From Reticulitermes speratus (taxonomy: Eukaryota > Arthropoda > Insecta > Blattodea > Rhinotermitidae), in contig JAJKFL010000011.1 in assembly GCA_021186555.1 (NCBI GenBank), positions 4,222,501-4,286,500 of the forward strand: DNA of 64,000 bases, given 5' to 3'. Positions within the stretch are counted from its first letter, which is position 1. Every line of letters begins with the position of its first letter. A program made the translations under genes and the position numbers. Positions 33,871-43,685 of the stretch are shown one piece after another. Under the pieces are notes generated by a model, which was not told the DNA's origin, made no database searches, and worked only from the letters and a program-made list of their open reading frames with translations.

Positions 33871-34787
33871 TAATTTTCTTTTGGAAGGTGAATACTTTTT
33901 TCCTATCTGTTGAATTTCCCTAAAAGATCACTCCACAAGACAGAAGTGTGCAAAGTTTCAATATCCCCCTCTGCCCTCCAGTTTAAGTTGTCAGTTTGCA
34001 AGCCAAGGAGTTTAGTCATAACTGTTACTTTGATTGTTTTATTGCCATGACATATTTAAATTAATAAATTGTTTATTTTAATGTTTAAATTTAATTGTTG
34101 CACAAGAAATTGCAGAAATGAGGTTAATTTAGAGTCTGCAGGCAGTTACCCTCTGCTGCTATATCAGCTGCCTTTCCAGTCAGCATTAATTATACACAAT
34201 GTGTGTTGAGGGATTGTGGAGTGTATGCTCATAATGATTGTGTTGATAGTGTGTGATACGTTGTGTACTGTGTAAAGTAAAGCGTAAAGTATAATAGTGC
34301 CGTATGTAGAAGACAAAATAATAACACAGGTCTACAAAACAAAACTTTTTAAAAGCTGTTTTAGTTTCAATCACTAATTTTGTATAATTAGCACATGCTG
34401 ATTACAGAAATAACTTCCATTTTGCTATATCACATCACATTATTTCACAATTCTGAAATAATATATAAAAAAAATATTTGAAATTGCAATGTCACAATGC
34501 ACGTATGACATGAATAACATAAAATTCTAATAACTTGGAGAAAATATGAGCAATTTTACATTTTTAATAGGATTTAAACATTATGAATACAATATAATTA
34601 TCAGTTACTGTATTACATTTGAATTTTTCACACAAAACAGCAAAAAGTAACAATGAAAGTCACTAAAAACATGAATAACTTAAACTGCTATCACAGTGTC
34701 ATAAAAAACATATGTGATTTGGCATTAAAATGTGAGTCTTTGTTTCATGTTATGTATTTCAATCAATAGAACCTTTGTCGCTTGCTT

Positions 34788-36472
34788 TCACAATTTCTTC
34801 TGCCAGATTTTCTTTTTGAGTGTTGTGTCACATTCATCACGTTTCAGCATCCAGCAGTAGTCCGCCATCAAGGATACACTCCATCGCCCCTGGTACCGCC
34901 TTTCCATCTCCTTGATATCTTGGTGAAACTGTTCACCTTGTTCCTCACTGACTGCCACTAGGTTTTCTAGGAACTGGTCCAAATGTGAGAAGAGGAAATG
35001 TAGTTTCAGGCTCATTTTACATCCTAAAACTTTATATTTCTCTAGCATATTGTTTACAACTTGCTCATAATTTGTGTATTTATTATTTCACAAGAACTTA
35101 TGAATCACTTCTTTAAAAGAAATCCAAGCTTGTCTTTCAGCAGGAGTCATAGACTCTTCAGACATTTTGTCTTTAGTTATTGCCCTGATCTGTGGTCCTA
35201 CAAAGATGCCTTCCTTGACTTTTTTGCCTGTTAAAGTGCTGGAAACTTGTTGTTTAGGTAATTAAAACAATTTCCATTTCCATCCAGAGCCTTAACAAAT
35301 TGCTTCATTAAACCCAACTTTATTTGTAAAGATAGTAAGATAAATTTTTCAGGGTCCACTAAGCTCTTCCTCAGTATGTTCTTAGAGTCTGTTATCAGTC
35401 TAGTTCTTTGAGTCCACTGTCTTTGTGTCCAGTGTTTATCTTGAGCTTGACTGCCCCATTCACAGATGTAACATGGGAATTTTGTGTACCCCTGTTGTTG
35501 TCCTAGCAGCATGCACAGAACCTTCAAGTTACCACAAACCATCCATTGGTGTGGCTTATAATTTATTTTCTCTAGTAGCTGCTCAAGATTTTCGCAGGTT
35601 TCCTTAAGATGAACTGAATGGGCAACTGGGACTGAAGCAAGGCGGTTACCATTATGTAGTAACACACCTTTCAAACTTCTCTTGCTTGAATCAATGAAGA
35701 ACCTCCATTCATCTGTTTTATACTCTACACCTAACATATTTATTAGATTTGGAATGTCATTGCAATAAACTAGAGATTCTTCTTGGGTGAAATACTGCAG
35801 TAGATCTTTCGATTTCTGTAAAATGTTACATATGTTCCTGGAGTAAGCAGGTTTTTTTTCCTTCAGTCTGGAGCCTAGAAGTTCTGCAGCATCCTTAGGG
35901 AGATTTAAGTCTCTTACCAAATCATTCAATTAAGTTTGGGTGAAAGGTTCAGGTGTGCCATGTGTGGCGGTACCATATTCAGAATCCTCTGATGATTCCT
36001 TGGGAGTGGCACTTGATTCAGCCTCCAGTGTATGAAGTTGCTTAGGAGGATTAGGCACTGGTATATCAGCGCCGTGTGGCACAGGTCTTATGGCAGAAGG
36101 CAAATTGGGATAAGTAATTTCTTTTTTATTGTTTGTATTGAAGCCTTTCAGTGTACACATACAAAAACAGCAGTCGTCAACATGGTTTATTGGCTGACGC
36201 CATCTCATTGGTATGCCAAACCACAGGGCCTTCTTCTTTCCCTTTGTCCAGTTTCTTAAATCCTCAGCACAAACACTGCACACTGTATAAGGAGCCCAAG
36301 GTTTGTCCTGATCGCCTAGCTTAATTCCAAAGTAAGCAAAATGGGAAGTTTTAACAAAGGAGGTTATGTTCTGCCTTTGTTTTTTTACCACAAAATTCCC
36401 ACAGATATAGCAAAATACATTTGGATTGTTCAGACACTGTCTTCTTTGCATTGTTTTTGGCACAACAAACAC
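34788..36472 (-). pseudogene. Broken intronless coding relic, cysteine-rich N-terminus
   Basis: A single minus-strand coding sequence of about 560 codons can be followed in three pieces. Residues 1-~180 (36472-35933) contain paired cysteines (CYICGNF, CSVCAEDLR, CCFCMC), then a linker rich in Pro and Ser. An in-frame TAA at 35930-35932 is followed by NLPKDAAELLGSRLKEK, EWRFFIDSSKRSLKGVLLHN, CYICEWGSQAQDKHW and LGLMKQFVKAL. A shift near 35233 leads to EESMTPAERQAWISFKEV, a second stop near 35093, then KLHFLFSHLDQFLENL and EEQGEQFHQDIKEMERRYQG. The parts look like one protein of a multi-copy arthropod family whose function I do not know. It lacks introns and is not part of NRDE2. Confidence 0.6.
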
Positions 36473-36647
36473 AGTAGAACCCGGATAAGAAGTCCCCGCA
36501 TAAGAAGTTTTCCCCTGTAAGTAGTCTGATTTTTAAAGTCCCAAAATCCTATTGCTTTTAATAAGCTTCCCTCTTAATAAGTCTTCCTGCTTAAGGAGTC
36601 CCTAATCCTCTGGTCCCTTGAAAGACTTCTTAACAGGGTTCTACTGT
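36471..36647. mobile_element. Tigger/pogo-type MITE
   Basis: 177 bp with inverted ends: acagtagaacccggataaga against the reverse complement of cttcttaacagggttctactgt. No coding capacity. It abuts the 5' end of the coding relic at 34788-36472. Confidence 0.6.
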
Positions 36648-36822
36648 ATACAAAAGCACAATATTTAGCCAGGGAAATCACTGATGTTAACATGTATTGA
36701 AATTTATTGCTCAGCACTAGTTGTAGTAATTGCTATCTAGTCACAGCCATTACCACAGTGAAAAGTGCTGCCATCTCTTTGAAATAAGCTGTCTTCTACA
36801 ATAAAACAATGTTGCCAAATCC

Positions 36823-37278
36823 TCTTCTTCTTCTTCTTCCTTAGCATCACAGTCCGGGGTGGGCCTTAGCTTCCTCTATGAGGTTTCGTAACACGTTTTT
36901 TCCGAGATAGGGTTGTTGGCCCTATACTCAATCCCCACCCTGGAGGACCGGGTTTGTAATCAGGGTTCCTTCCCCTACGGAGGCTGGTTTTACCCACCTA
37001 CAGAGGCCCCCCCTCCCCCTTGGTTTTCTGTCAGGGTTTTCCTTCCCTTAGCCCAATGCTCCCATTGTAAGGCGCCGGAAACTCGCCTTTTGTCCTTCTC
37101 TCTCAGCTACATTCTGAGCTCTCATCTCAGAGCGTATTACCAGGGCCACCACTTGGAGGTGAGAGATAGGACTTGCTGACCTAACCCCGTTACAGGGGGA
37201 CATTTCGTGATATTTAATGGTGTATACCTATGGGCATCGGTATACCCCACCAGGACCCGAGTCAGCCTTTTGACCCCT
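36823..37278 (-). repeat. Retroposed element with 11-bp duplication and (GAA)n tail
   Basis: Flanked by ttgccaaatcc at 36812-36822 and 37279-37289. Read on the minus strand it ends in a (GAA)n run (plus-strand tcttcttcttcttcc). The body is G+C-rich (ggtgggtaaaaccagcctcc on minus) with ccaacaaccctatctcgga and acgtgttacgaaacctc near the tail, reminiscent of the 5'-type segment at 4130-4310. Probably a SINE or 5'-truncated LINE. Confidence 0.65.
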
Positions 37279-38187
37279 TTGCCAAATCCATAATTACTTA
37301 ATATAGAGTGTCTTTTGACTTTGATAGTAATGTTCAATTATAGCGCTGCAAACAATTTTTTAAAGTTACTAAACACTAAAAAATGGCGATAGAACAAAAG
37401 TAATAACATTTCTAGAATCAGCACACAACAACACTTCATATGAATCAAGCTTCAAAATCAAAGCAGTAAATTCCATTTAGACCAGTGTAATGTAAGTTCA
37501 CTTTGGTTACTGTACTTGGAAGTTATATCATAGTGTGTCCTTATTGGTGAGGAGTGGAGGAAATTTATGGTGACCTATCAGTGGAAATTTTACAGTAGCT
37601 TGTGGTGAAGGGGTTTTTTTTCCAGTTATACTATATAAGTACATAGGAAACGTGGGAGAGGAAGTGGGCCATAAGCAACTGTTTATTTTAATTGCAAAAG
37701 GTTATAAGGAGGAACTGCGCATAACACAGACATTTGTAACATTTTCAGTCCCACTAACTTACTACAGGAACAGCTTTCAGAGGGGAGAGTTGTGGGTATT
37801 TGTACTAATTTGATGAAGTTTCAGGAAATGGTGGGGGTTGACAGTTTTGTATGCTCTGTATACAACTAATAAAAACAAAACCAAACATTTATCAGAATTT
37901 GTTTTGTTTAAGCTAACCAAACACAAAACACATGTAAGATAAATTAAATTAACCTCACCTTTTACTAAAGTAAAATTAGATGTATGTAAATGTGTCTTAG
38001 CATGAGAAAGTATCACTATTTCAACTTTTTATTAGTAACCTCTGTCTGCAGTCAGTCTGTCTGACAAAACATTGTGTGAACCAGAGATATGTGACTTCTA
38101 ACCATATTGTGAAGGTGTGTCCAGTTTTATTTTATAGATGGACTCATTGGTGTTAAATGAGTTTAATAGTTTTTCTTACCTTTTCAG

Positions 38188-38377
38188 AAAAGTTATGGCT
38201 AGCAAATCCAAGTTTTTCTGTTGAAGTCTCTCAAATTCCATTGCCGGGTGAAGCAAAAGAACAGACTGTCATTCCAGAAGTTTCTACTGCCAAAAGGCGA
38301 TCAGAACTCCCAGGGCACCGTAAGGAAAGGAAGGCTTCCAGCCACAAGAAGTTGAAACGTTATCACAAAGAGTTAAG
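38188..38377 (+). CDS. NRDE2: NRDE2 exon 2
   Basis: After acceptor taccttttcag two bases complete Glu, then KLWLANPSFSVEVSQIPLPG and a basic stretch HRKERKASSHKKLKRYHKEL plus two bases; donor GTGAGT. The WLxNPSF motif followed by a Lys-rich low-complexity region is the conserved N-terminus of NRDE2, the part that contacts MTR4 in the human protein. Confidence 0.88.
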
Positions 38378-38582
38378 GTGAGTGTGTACTAATAACTATG
38401 GTATATGTTATTTGCATGCTGTGATGAAATCCTGGGGTGTTTAAGCTGAACTGTTTTTTATTTCATCTTTCAGTGTTAAAAATGACTGTGAATTATTTAA
38501 TTTCATAAACAAATTGGCTGTAAATAAAAATTTGTGCTCGTGATTGTGGTTTTAGTTTTGGAAATAGTTTTAAATGTTCTCC

Positions 38583-39216
38583 TGTTATATATGGCAATGT
38601 ATATGATTATTTTGTTAAAGTGCTATTAAGTTAAGGTTGTTTTGGGTATATTTTGCTATAAGAGTTTTGAAATGTACAAACATGTAACTCGATAATTCCT
38701 CCTTGCCTCAGCATCACATGAGACTGACTTGGTCGGGTGAACCCCGGACCGTTCAAGGGTCGGCCTACTCACGCCAGTGTGAGTCAGTTCCGGACATTGC
38801 TTTTGGGGGAATTAACGAGAAAGAAATATGAATATGTAACTCGTGACGAGTGATTTCTTTGGAGGGGGCCACGCCCAGCGCACGAGATATATACCAGTGG
38901 GTTGCGCCCCACACGCTCTTCTCTTGTCTTCTTGTCTGCTGTGGTGACGATTACGCATCAAGGAACGCAGGCCGTGGGCGGCCTTGCTCGCGACTCGTCA
39001 CACTGGGCCTGACCCTCCCGGGTACTAAACTGGAACCTCAAGTCTCTGGAAATAAAGCATTTTAAAGGAAACAGCTCTTTTCCTTGCTAAACACTTCACG
39101 GCCACCACCACTTATTCGACGTTCCTGCCTGAGCTCGCTACAGAGGGCCTTCGCCGAGCACGACAACATCCACGATACGTCGTCGCAGGGCTCCGGGCAC
39201 GAGCCGGGATACAACA
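38583..39216 (+). repeat. 5' LTR of the Gypsy-type element
   Basis: Begins TGTTATATATGGC and ends GGGATACAACA (TG...CA). Contains a TATA-like box (gatatatacc, about 38885-38894) and AATAAA at 39051-39056. Identical by eye to the 3' LTR. Short frames of 71 codons appear in both LTRs and are not considered genes. Confidence 0.93.
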
Positions 39217-39227
39217 TAACGTCTTCT

Positions 39228-39244
39228 TGGTGTCAGATGTGGGG
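39228..39244 (+). other. Primer-binding site, probably tRNA-Leu
   Basis: TGGTGTCAGATGTGGGG starts 11 bases after the LTR. It complements the 3' end of insect tRNA-Leu type sequences (TGGTGTCAGAAGTGGG) with one mismatch. The 11-base gap is longer than in many Gypsy elements. The tRNA assignment is from memory. Confidence 0.6.
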
Positions 39245-39437
39245 TGGTGGAGGAGCGTGAATCTACAGAACGAGGCATCGAACCAGGTAGCAGGCCGGTG
39301 GAAGACGACGCGGACCGCCGCAGAAACGAGGCAACCGACCCAGGAAGCGGGAGGAGGCGCAGTGATCATCGAGGGACCTGCCAGGCTTCCGAGTACTGCG
39401 GGAAGCGTGAACGGACGGCTAGGAGAGCGACGCAGAG

Positions 39438-39443
39438 GTAAGT
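39438..39443 (+). promoter_or_regulatory. Candidate env splice donor (GTAAGT)
   Basis: CAGAG/GTAAGT, a full-consensus donor 22 bases before the gag-pol ATG. With the acceptor at 43682-43683 it would remove the whole gag-pol frame to give a subgenomic env RNA, as in gypsy. Confidence 0.6.
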
Positions 39444-39459
39444 CCCTGCTCAAGTATCC

Positions 39460-42400
39460 ATGTCAGTCTCATCCCCTAGTTCCAGCACCCAGGTTGCAGA
39501 TACCGATAGGTTACGCACGATGGCAGAAGGGTATATTAGTATAGGGGACGCCCTCAAGTTAATTCCACCTTTTAAGGGGAACAAAAATGAAGTTTTGGCT
39601 TTTGTAGGGAACGTGGACACAGCGTTTTCCGTGATAAATCCAAATCAGGAGGACACACTGTACAAGTTTGTCTTGACTCGCATTAGTGGAGAGCCACGTA
39701 CGGCGATAATACATAGGAATTTTGATAACTGGCCAGAGTTAAAGCAGTTTCTGCGAAACTCGTACCTAGAGAAAAGAACGCTCGACTTCCATGCGAGCCA
39801 GCTTTTCAGGTCCCGGCAAGGAAAGGACGAAAGAGTGTCGGAATGGATACAAAGAATTCAGACACTGGGTTCACAATTTCGTGATGCTGCTCTGTTAGAT
39901 AGTACGGAGGGAGCAAGAGAAGGGATTCTTGATTTATCTGATAGGTTAAGGAACATTTGCTTTGTTCAAGGTTTACATTCAGACAGAATCCAGACCATAG
40001 TTAGAAGTAGGAACTATAGGAACTTTGATGAGATAGCAGAAACCGCTCTGGTAGAGGAAAGTGCCATTGTATCCAAACAGGACAGGTACAAGGGCGAGGG
40101 ACCCGCCCCGAATAGGTGCAGTTCATGTGGGAAGATGGGTCATGTGAGCAGTAAGTGTTTCAGCAGAGAAAAACGGGAGGTTAGAGTAAACCCCATAGAA
40201 GTCAAGAGGACAGAAAATAGTCAAAGGTTTACGTGTTTCCGTTGCGGGGAAAAGGGGCATATAGCTAGGCACTGTAAGAAACCCCCTAAGAAAAAGGAAG
40301 ACACAAGTGATGGGGAACAGAAACCCGGTAGTCGCCTGTATTCAGTGGGTTGCATTAATAATCACCGCTGTGAGTATGTTAGCTTGGACTTGGATGTGAG
40401 CAACAAGAGAAGGCTGTACCTACTTCTGGACAGTGGGGCAGATGTGAGCTTGTTGAAAACAGAAAATGTAGCGAAAACCGCGGAGTTTAACCCTAGGGAA
40501 AAGGTTAGAATTAAAGCGGTAGATGGTTCAGTAATTGAAACCCATGGCGGGATACGAACCAAGATACTAGAAGGGAAAATGGAAATTCCATGCACTTTCC
40601 AGTTAGTGAGTGACCAAGTGGATATAAAGTGTGACGGCATTTTGGGGAGAGATTTTCTCCGCCAGGCACAGGCGCGGATTTGTTATAGAACAAGGACCTT
40701 GACGTTTCGGTACAAGGGGCGCGAGGTGCGGAAGAAATTGATTAGCAACAGAGAGGAAAGTAATGAGTTAGAAGGGAAAAACAGCACCGTAGGAATGATA
40801 ACACTGCCAAAGCGATCCGAGGTAATTGTAAAATTACCGGTTACTGCAGGAAGTACGGTCCGTGAAGGACTGGTTGAGAAACGGGAGATTCAGGAAGGGG
40901 TGTACATGGCCGGATGTTTGGCACGGGTTGCTGATGGACATGTAGTAACTAGTATACTAAATACTAGGGACGAAGAAATGAAAATAGTGGCACCCGTGGT
41001 TTCCGTAGAAGAATACATGGATGAGAAAACGGTAGAGGCGTCAGAGAACACTCAAAAGAGGAACAGTAAGTGTAGGGACGAAAGGGTTTGGGAGCAACTG
41101 AGAACAGAACACCTCAACCCCGAAGAACAGGAGTCCCTTAGAAAAGTATGCGCTGACTACCCAGATGTTTTTTATATAGAGGGCGATCGACTAAGCTGCA
41201 CCGATGCCGTAAAGCATTCAATAAACGTGGTGCCAGGGACCGCCCCCATAAATACAAGACCCTACAGAATTCCTGAGTCCCAAAAGGTGGAAGTAGATAG
41301 ACAGGTTACGAAGCTGTTGCGTGAAGGGATCATTGAAGAAAGCGATTCCCCGTGGAATAGTCCGATTTTGGTTGTACCAAAGAAAGGGGGAGTCAATGGA
41401 GAAAAGCGCTGGCGACTTGTAGTGGATTTTAGGAAGTTAAATGAAAGGACAGTAGGGGACGCATACCCACTACCGGACATTACAGAAATTTTAGATCAAC
41501 TCGGGCAGTCGAAATATTTCTCCTGCCTGGATATGGTGATGGGATATCACCAAATTGAATTAGAAGAAGGGGATCGAGAGAAAACCGCGTTCAGTACCAA
41601 ACAGGGTCATTGGGCGTATCGGAGACTCCCCTTCGGGTTAAAGACGGCCCCAGCAACGTTTCAGCGCATGATGAACTCAGTACTTAGTGGGTTGACTGGA
41701 ACCCGTTGCTTTGCATTTTTGGATGACATAGTGGTTTATGCCACGTCGCTTGCCGAGCATGATACTAAACTGAGGGAAGTTCTGGGCAGATTAAGGCGGT
41801 ACAAATTGAAGCTTCAGCCAGAGAAATGCGAATTTCTCCGCAAAGAGGTGAGCTACCTCGGGCATGTGATTACTGAAAATGGGGTAAAGCCGGACCCAGC
41901 CAAGGTGAACGCTTTAGACAAGTTTCCAATCCCCAGTACCGCAAGACAGTTGAAAGCATTTCTTGGGATGGCAGGTTACTATAGGAAGTTCATTCAGAAC
42001 TTTAGCAGGATTGCGTCACCCCTACATAAGTTGTTGAAGAAGGACGCAAAATTTGAATGGGCGGAGGATCAAGAAAATGCATTCCAGAAATTGAAATCAA
42101 GATTAACTACTCAACCCATTTTGCAGTATCCTGACTTTGCGAGGGAATTTATTTTAACGACAGATGCGAGCAACGAAGGGCTAGGAGCCGTGTTGTCTCA
42201 GGGCGTGGTTGGGAAGGATCTACCGATAGCCTATGCTAGTCGTAGTCTTAATAAGGCCGAAGCTAACTACAGCACGAGTGAAAAGGAGCTCCTTGCCATT
42301 ATCTGGGGAGTGAAGTATTTCCGACCCTACCTGTACGGTCGCAAATTTAAGATAGTTACCGATCATAAACCCCTAACGTGGGTTATGAACGTGAAGGACC

Positions 42401-43596
42401 CCGGATCGAGGTTGCTGAGATGGAGACTCCAGCTGGAAGAGTACGACTATGAGATAGCATACAAAAAGGGATCGTCGAACACTAACGCTGACGCGCTCAG
42501 TAGGATAGGTAGCGTGAGCAAAGAGAAGCCACAGAACAGAGAATTGGACGAGGAAACAAGGAGGCAGATTCTTTATGAATTTCATGATGCGCCAATAGGC
42601 GGCCATAAGGGTATGAATAAGACATATAGGGCGATTAAGTCGCGTTACTCCTGGCCAAACATGAGGCAGGAAATTGAGGAGTACGTTAAGAAATGCCGAA
42701 GCTGCCAGCTGAATAAGGTATTGAAACCCCGAAAGAAAGCTCCAATGGAGATAACAACTACCGCAGGACTCCCATTTGAAAGATGTAGTCTAGACATTGT
42801 TGGACCATTGCCCGTAACCCAGAAAGGTAACAAATACATTTTGACCTTCCAGGATGACTTGAGTAAGTACGTAATAGGAGTCCCCATAGGGCAACAGGAC
42901 GCGGAGACGGTAGCCAGGGAATTTGCTACGCAAGTAATTTTAAAGTATGGCACACCGAGTACGGTCTTAACTGACCAGGGTTCCAACTTTCTCAGTGATG
43001 TGTTTAAGAGCACGTGTAAGTTACTCAGGATTAAGAAGATACAGACTACCGCGTTCCACCCGGAGTCGAACGGAGGACTTGAGAGAAGTCACCGCGTACT
43101 AGCGGAATACTTGAGGCATTACGTGCGGGAAGATCAAACAAACTGGGATGAGTGGGTGCCCTTTGCCATGTTCGCGTACAACACCACAGAACACACAGCC
43201 ACGGGCTACACACCCTTTGAGTTAGTTTTTGGTCACACGTCCACTTTACCTTCCGCGCTAAAGGACCAACCAAGTCCGCAATACTCCTACGATGATTATG
43301 TGGCAGAACTTAAAAGTAGGCTACAAACAGCCCACCAGGTTGCCAAGGAAAATTTGCTCTCGAGCAAGACGAGGAGTAAGGAGCAATATGACAAGAAAAC
43401 CGAGAGTATGGAGCTTCGTGTGGGAGACAAAGTACTGCTGTATGATGAGACTGTGAGACGTGGAAGATCAAGAAAACTTAGTTCACAGTGGATAGGGCCA
43501 TATGAAGTTGTGGCGATAGACAGGGTAAATGTGACTATAAAGAAGGGGAAGAAGGTGCAGAAAGTGCATATAAACAGGGTAAAACCGTTCTACTAA
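39460..43596 (+). CDS. Gag-Pol polyprotein of Gypsy-type element
   Basis: A single 1378-residue frame with no shift or stop between gag and pol, unlike Drosophila gypsy. ATG 39460 is the first; ATG 39520 (MAEGYISI) is an alternative. Gag includes two CCHC knuckles near residues 220-233 (CSSCGKMGH-C) and 259-272 (CFRCGEKGH-C). Protease active site DSGA is near 324, RT FLDDIVVY near 754, RNase H TDAS near 902. Integrase has an HHCC finger from ~1040 (GGHKGMNKT...CRSCQ) and a DDE triad near 1112, 1171 and 1207 (LDIVGP, TDQGSN, LERSH). It ends VHINRVKPFY. All catalytic residues I can check are present, so the protein looks intact. Confidence 0.95.
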   Translation: MSVSSPSSSTQVADTDRLRTMAEGYISIGDALKLIPPFKGNKNEVLAFVGNVDTAFSVINPNQEDTLYKFVLTRISGEPRTAIIHRNFDNWPELKQFLRNSYLEKRTLDFHASQLFRSRQGKDERVSEWIQRIQTLGSQFRDAALLDSTEGAREGILDLSDRLRNICFVQGLHSDRIQTIVRSRNYRNFDEIAETALVEESAIVSKQDRYKGEGPAPNRCSSCGKMGHVSSKCFSREKREVRVNPIEVKRTENSQRFTCFRCGEKGHIARHCKKPPKKKEDTSDGEQKPGSRLYSVGCINNHRCEYVSLDLDVSNKRRLYLLLDSGADVSLLKTENVAKTAEFNPREKVRIKAVDGSVIETHGGIRTKILEGKMEIPCTFQLVSDQVDIKCDGILGRDFLRQAQARICYRTRTLTFRYKGREVRKKLISNREESNELEGKNSTVGMITLPKRSEVIVKLPVTAGSTVREGLVEKREIQEGVYMAGCLARVADGHVVTSILNTRDEEMKIVAPVVSVEEYMDEKTVEASENTQKRNSKCRDERVWEQLRTEHLNPEEQESLRKVCADYPDVFYIEGDRLSCTDAVKHSINVVPGTAPINTRPYRIPESQKVEVDRQVTKLLREGIIEESDSPWNSPILVVPKKGGVNGEKRWRLVVDFRKLNERTVGDAYPLPDITEILDQLGQSKYFSCLDMVMGYHQIELEEGDREKTAFSTKQGHWAYRRLPFGLKTAPATFQRMMNSVLSGLTGTRCFAFLDDIVVYATSLAEHDTKLREVLGRLRRYKLKLQPEKCEFLRKEVSYLGHVITENGVKPDPAKVNALDKFPIPSTARQLKAFLGMAGYYRKFIQNFSRIASPLHKLLKKDAKFEWAEDQENAFQKLKSRLTTQPILQYPDFAREFILTTDASNEGLGAVLSQGVVGKDLPIAYASRSLNKAEANYSTSEKELLAIIWGVKYFRPYLYGRKFKIVTDHKPLTWVMNVKDPGSRLLRWRLQLEEYDYEIAYKKGSSNTNADALSRIGSVSKEKPQNRELDEETRRQILYEFHDAPIGGHKGMNKTYRAIKSRYSWPNMRQEIEEYVKKCRSCQLNKVLKPRKKAPMEITTTAGLPFERCSLDIVGPLPVTQKGNKYILTFQDDLSKYVIGVPIGQQDAETVAREFATQVILKYGTPSTVLTDQGSNFLSDVFKSTCKLLRIKKIQTTAFHPESNGGLERSHRVLAEYLRHYVREDQTNWDEWVPFAMFAYNTTEHTATGYTPFELVFGHTSTLPSALKDQPSPQYSYDDYVAELKSRLQTAHQVAKENLLSSKTRSKEQYDKKTESMELRVGDKVLLYDETVRRGRSRKLSSQWIGPYEVVAIDRVNVTIKKGKKVQKVHINRVKPFY

Positions 43597-43681
43597 GACT
43601 GTAGGTCAGTGCAGTTAGCTTTTAGGAAAACTAGTTACAGTTTAAGTTAGTTAAAAAAAAAAATGGGTGTTTACTTGTTTC

Positions 43682-43683
43682 AG
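43682..43683 (+). promoter_or_regulatory. Candidate env splice acceptor
   Basis: ttacttgtttcag ends here, two bases before the env ATG at 43686. The pyrimidine tract and position fit an env-specific splice. Confidence 0.6.
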
Positions 43684-43685
43684 AG

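Larger units (their letters stand above)
32172..38187 (+). other. NRDE2: NRDE2 intron 1
   Basis: 6 kb intron. It contains a decayed LINE end (33285-33870, -), a broken cysteine-rich multi-domain coding relic (34788-36472, -), a Tigger-type MITE (36471-36647) and a retroposed element with TTC-repeat tail (36823-37278). 32172-33280, 33870-34787 and 37290-38187 show nothing I can name. Confidence 0.6.
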
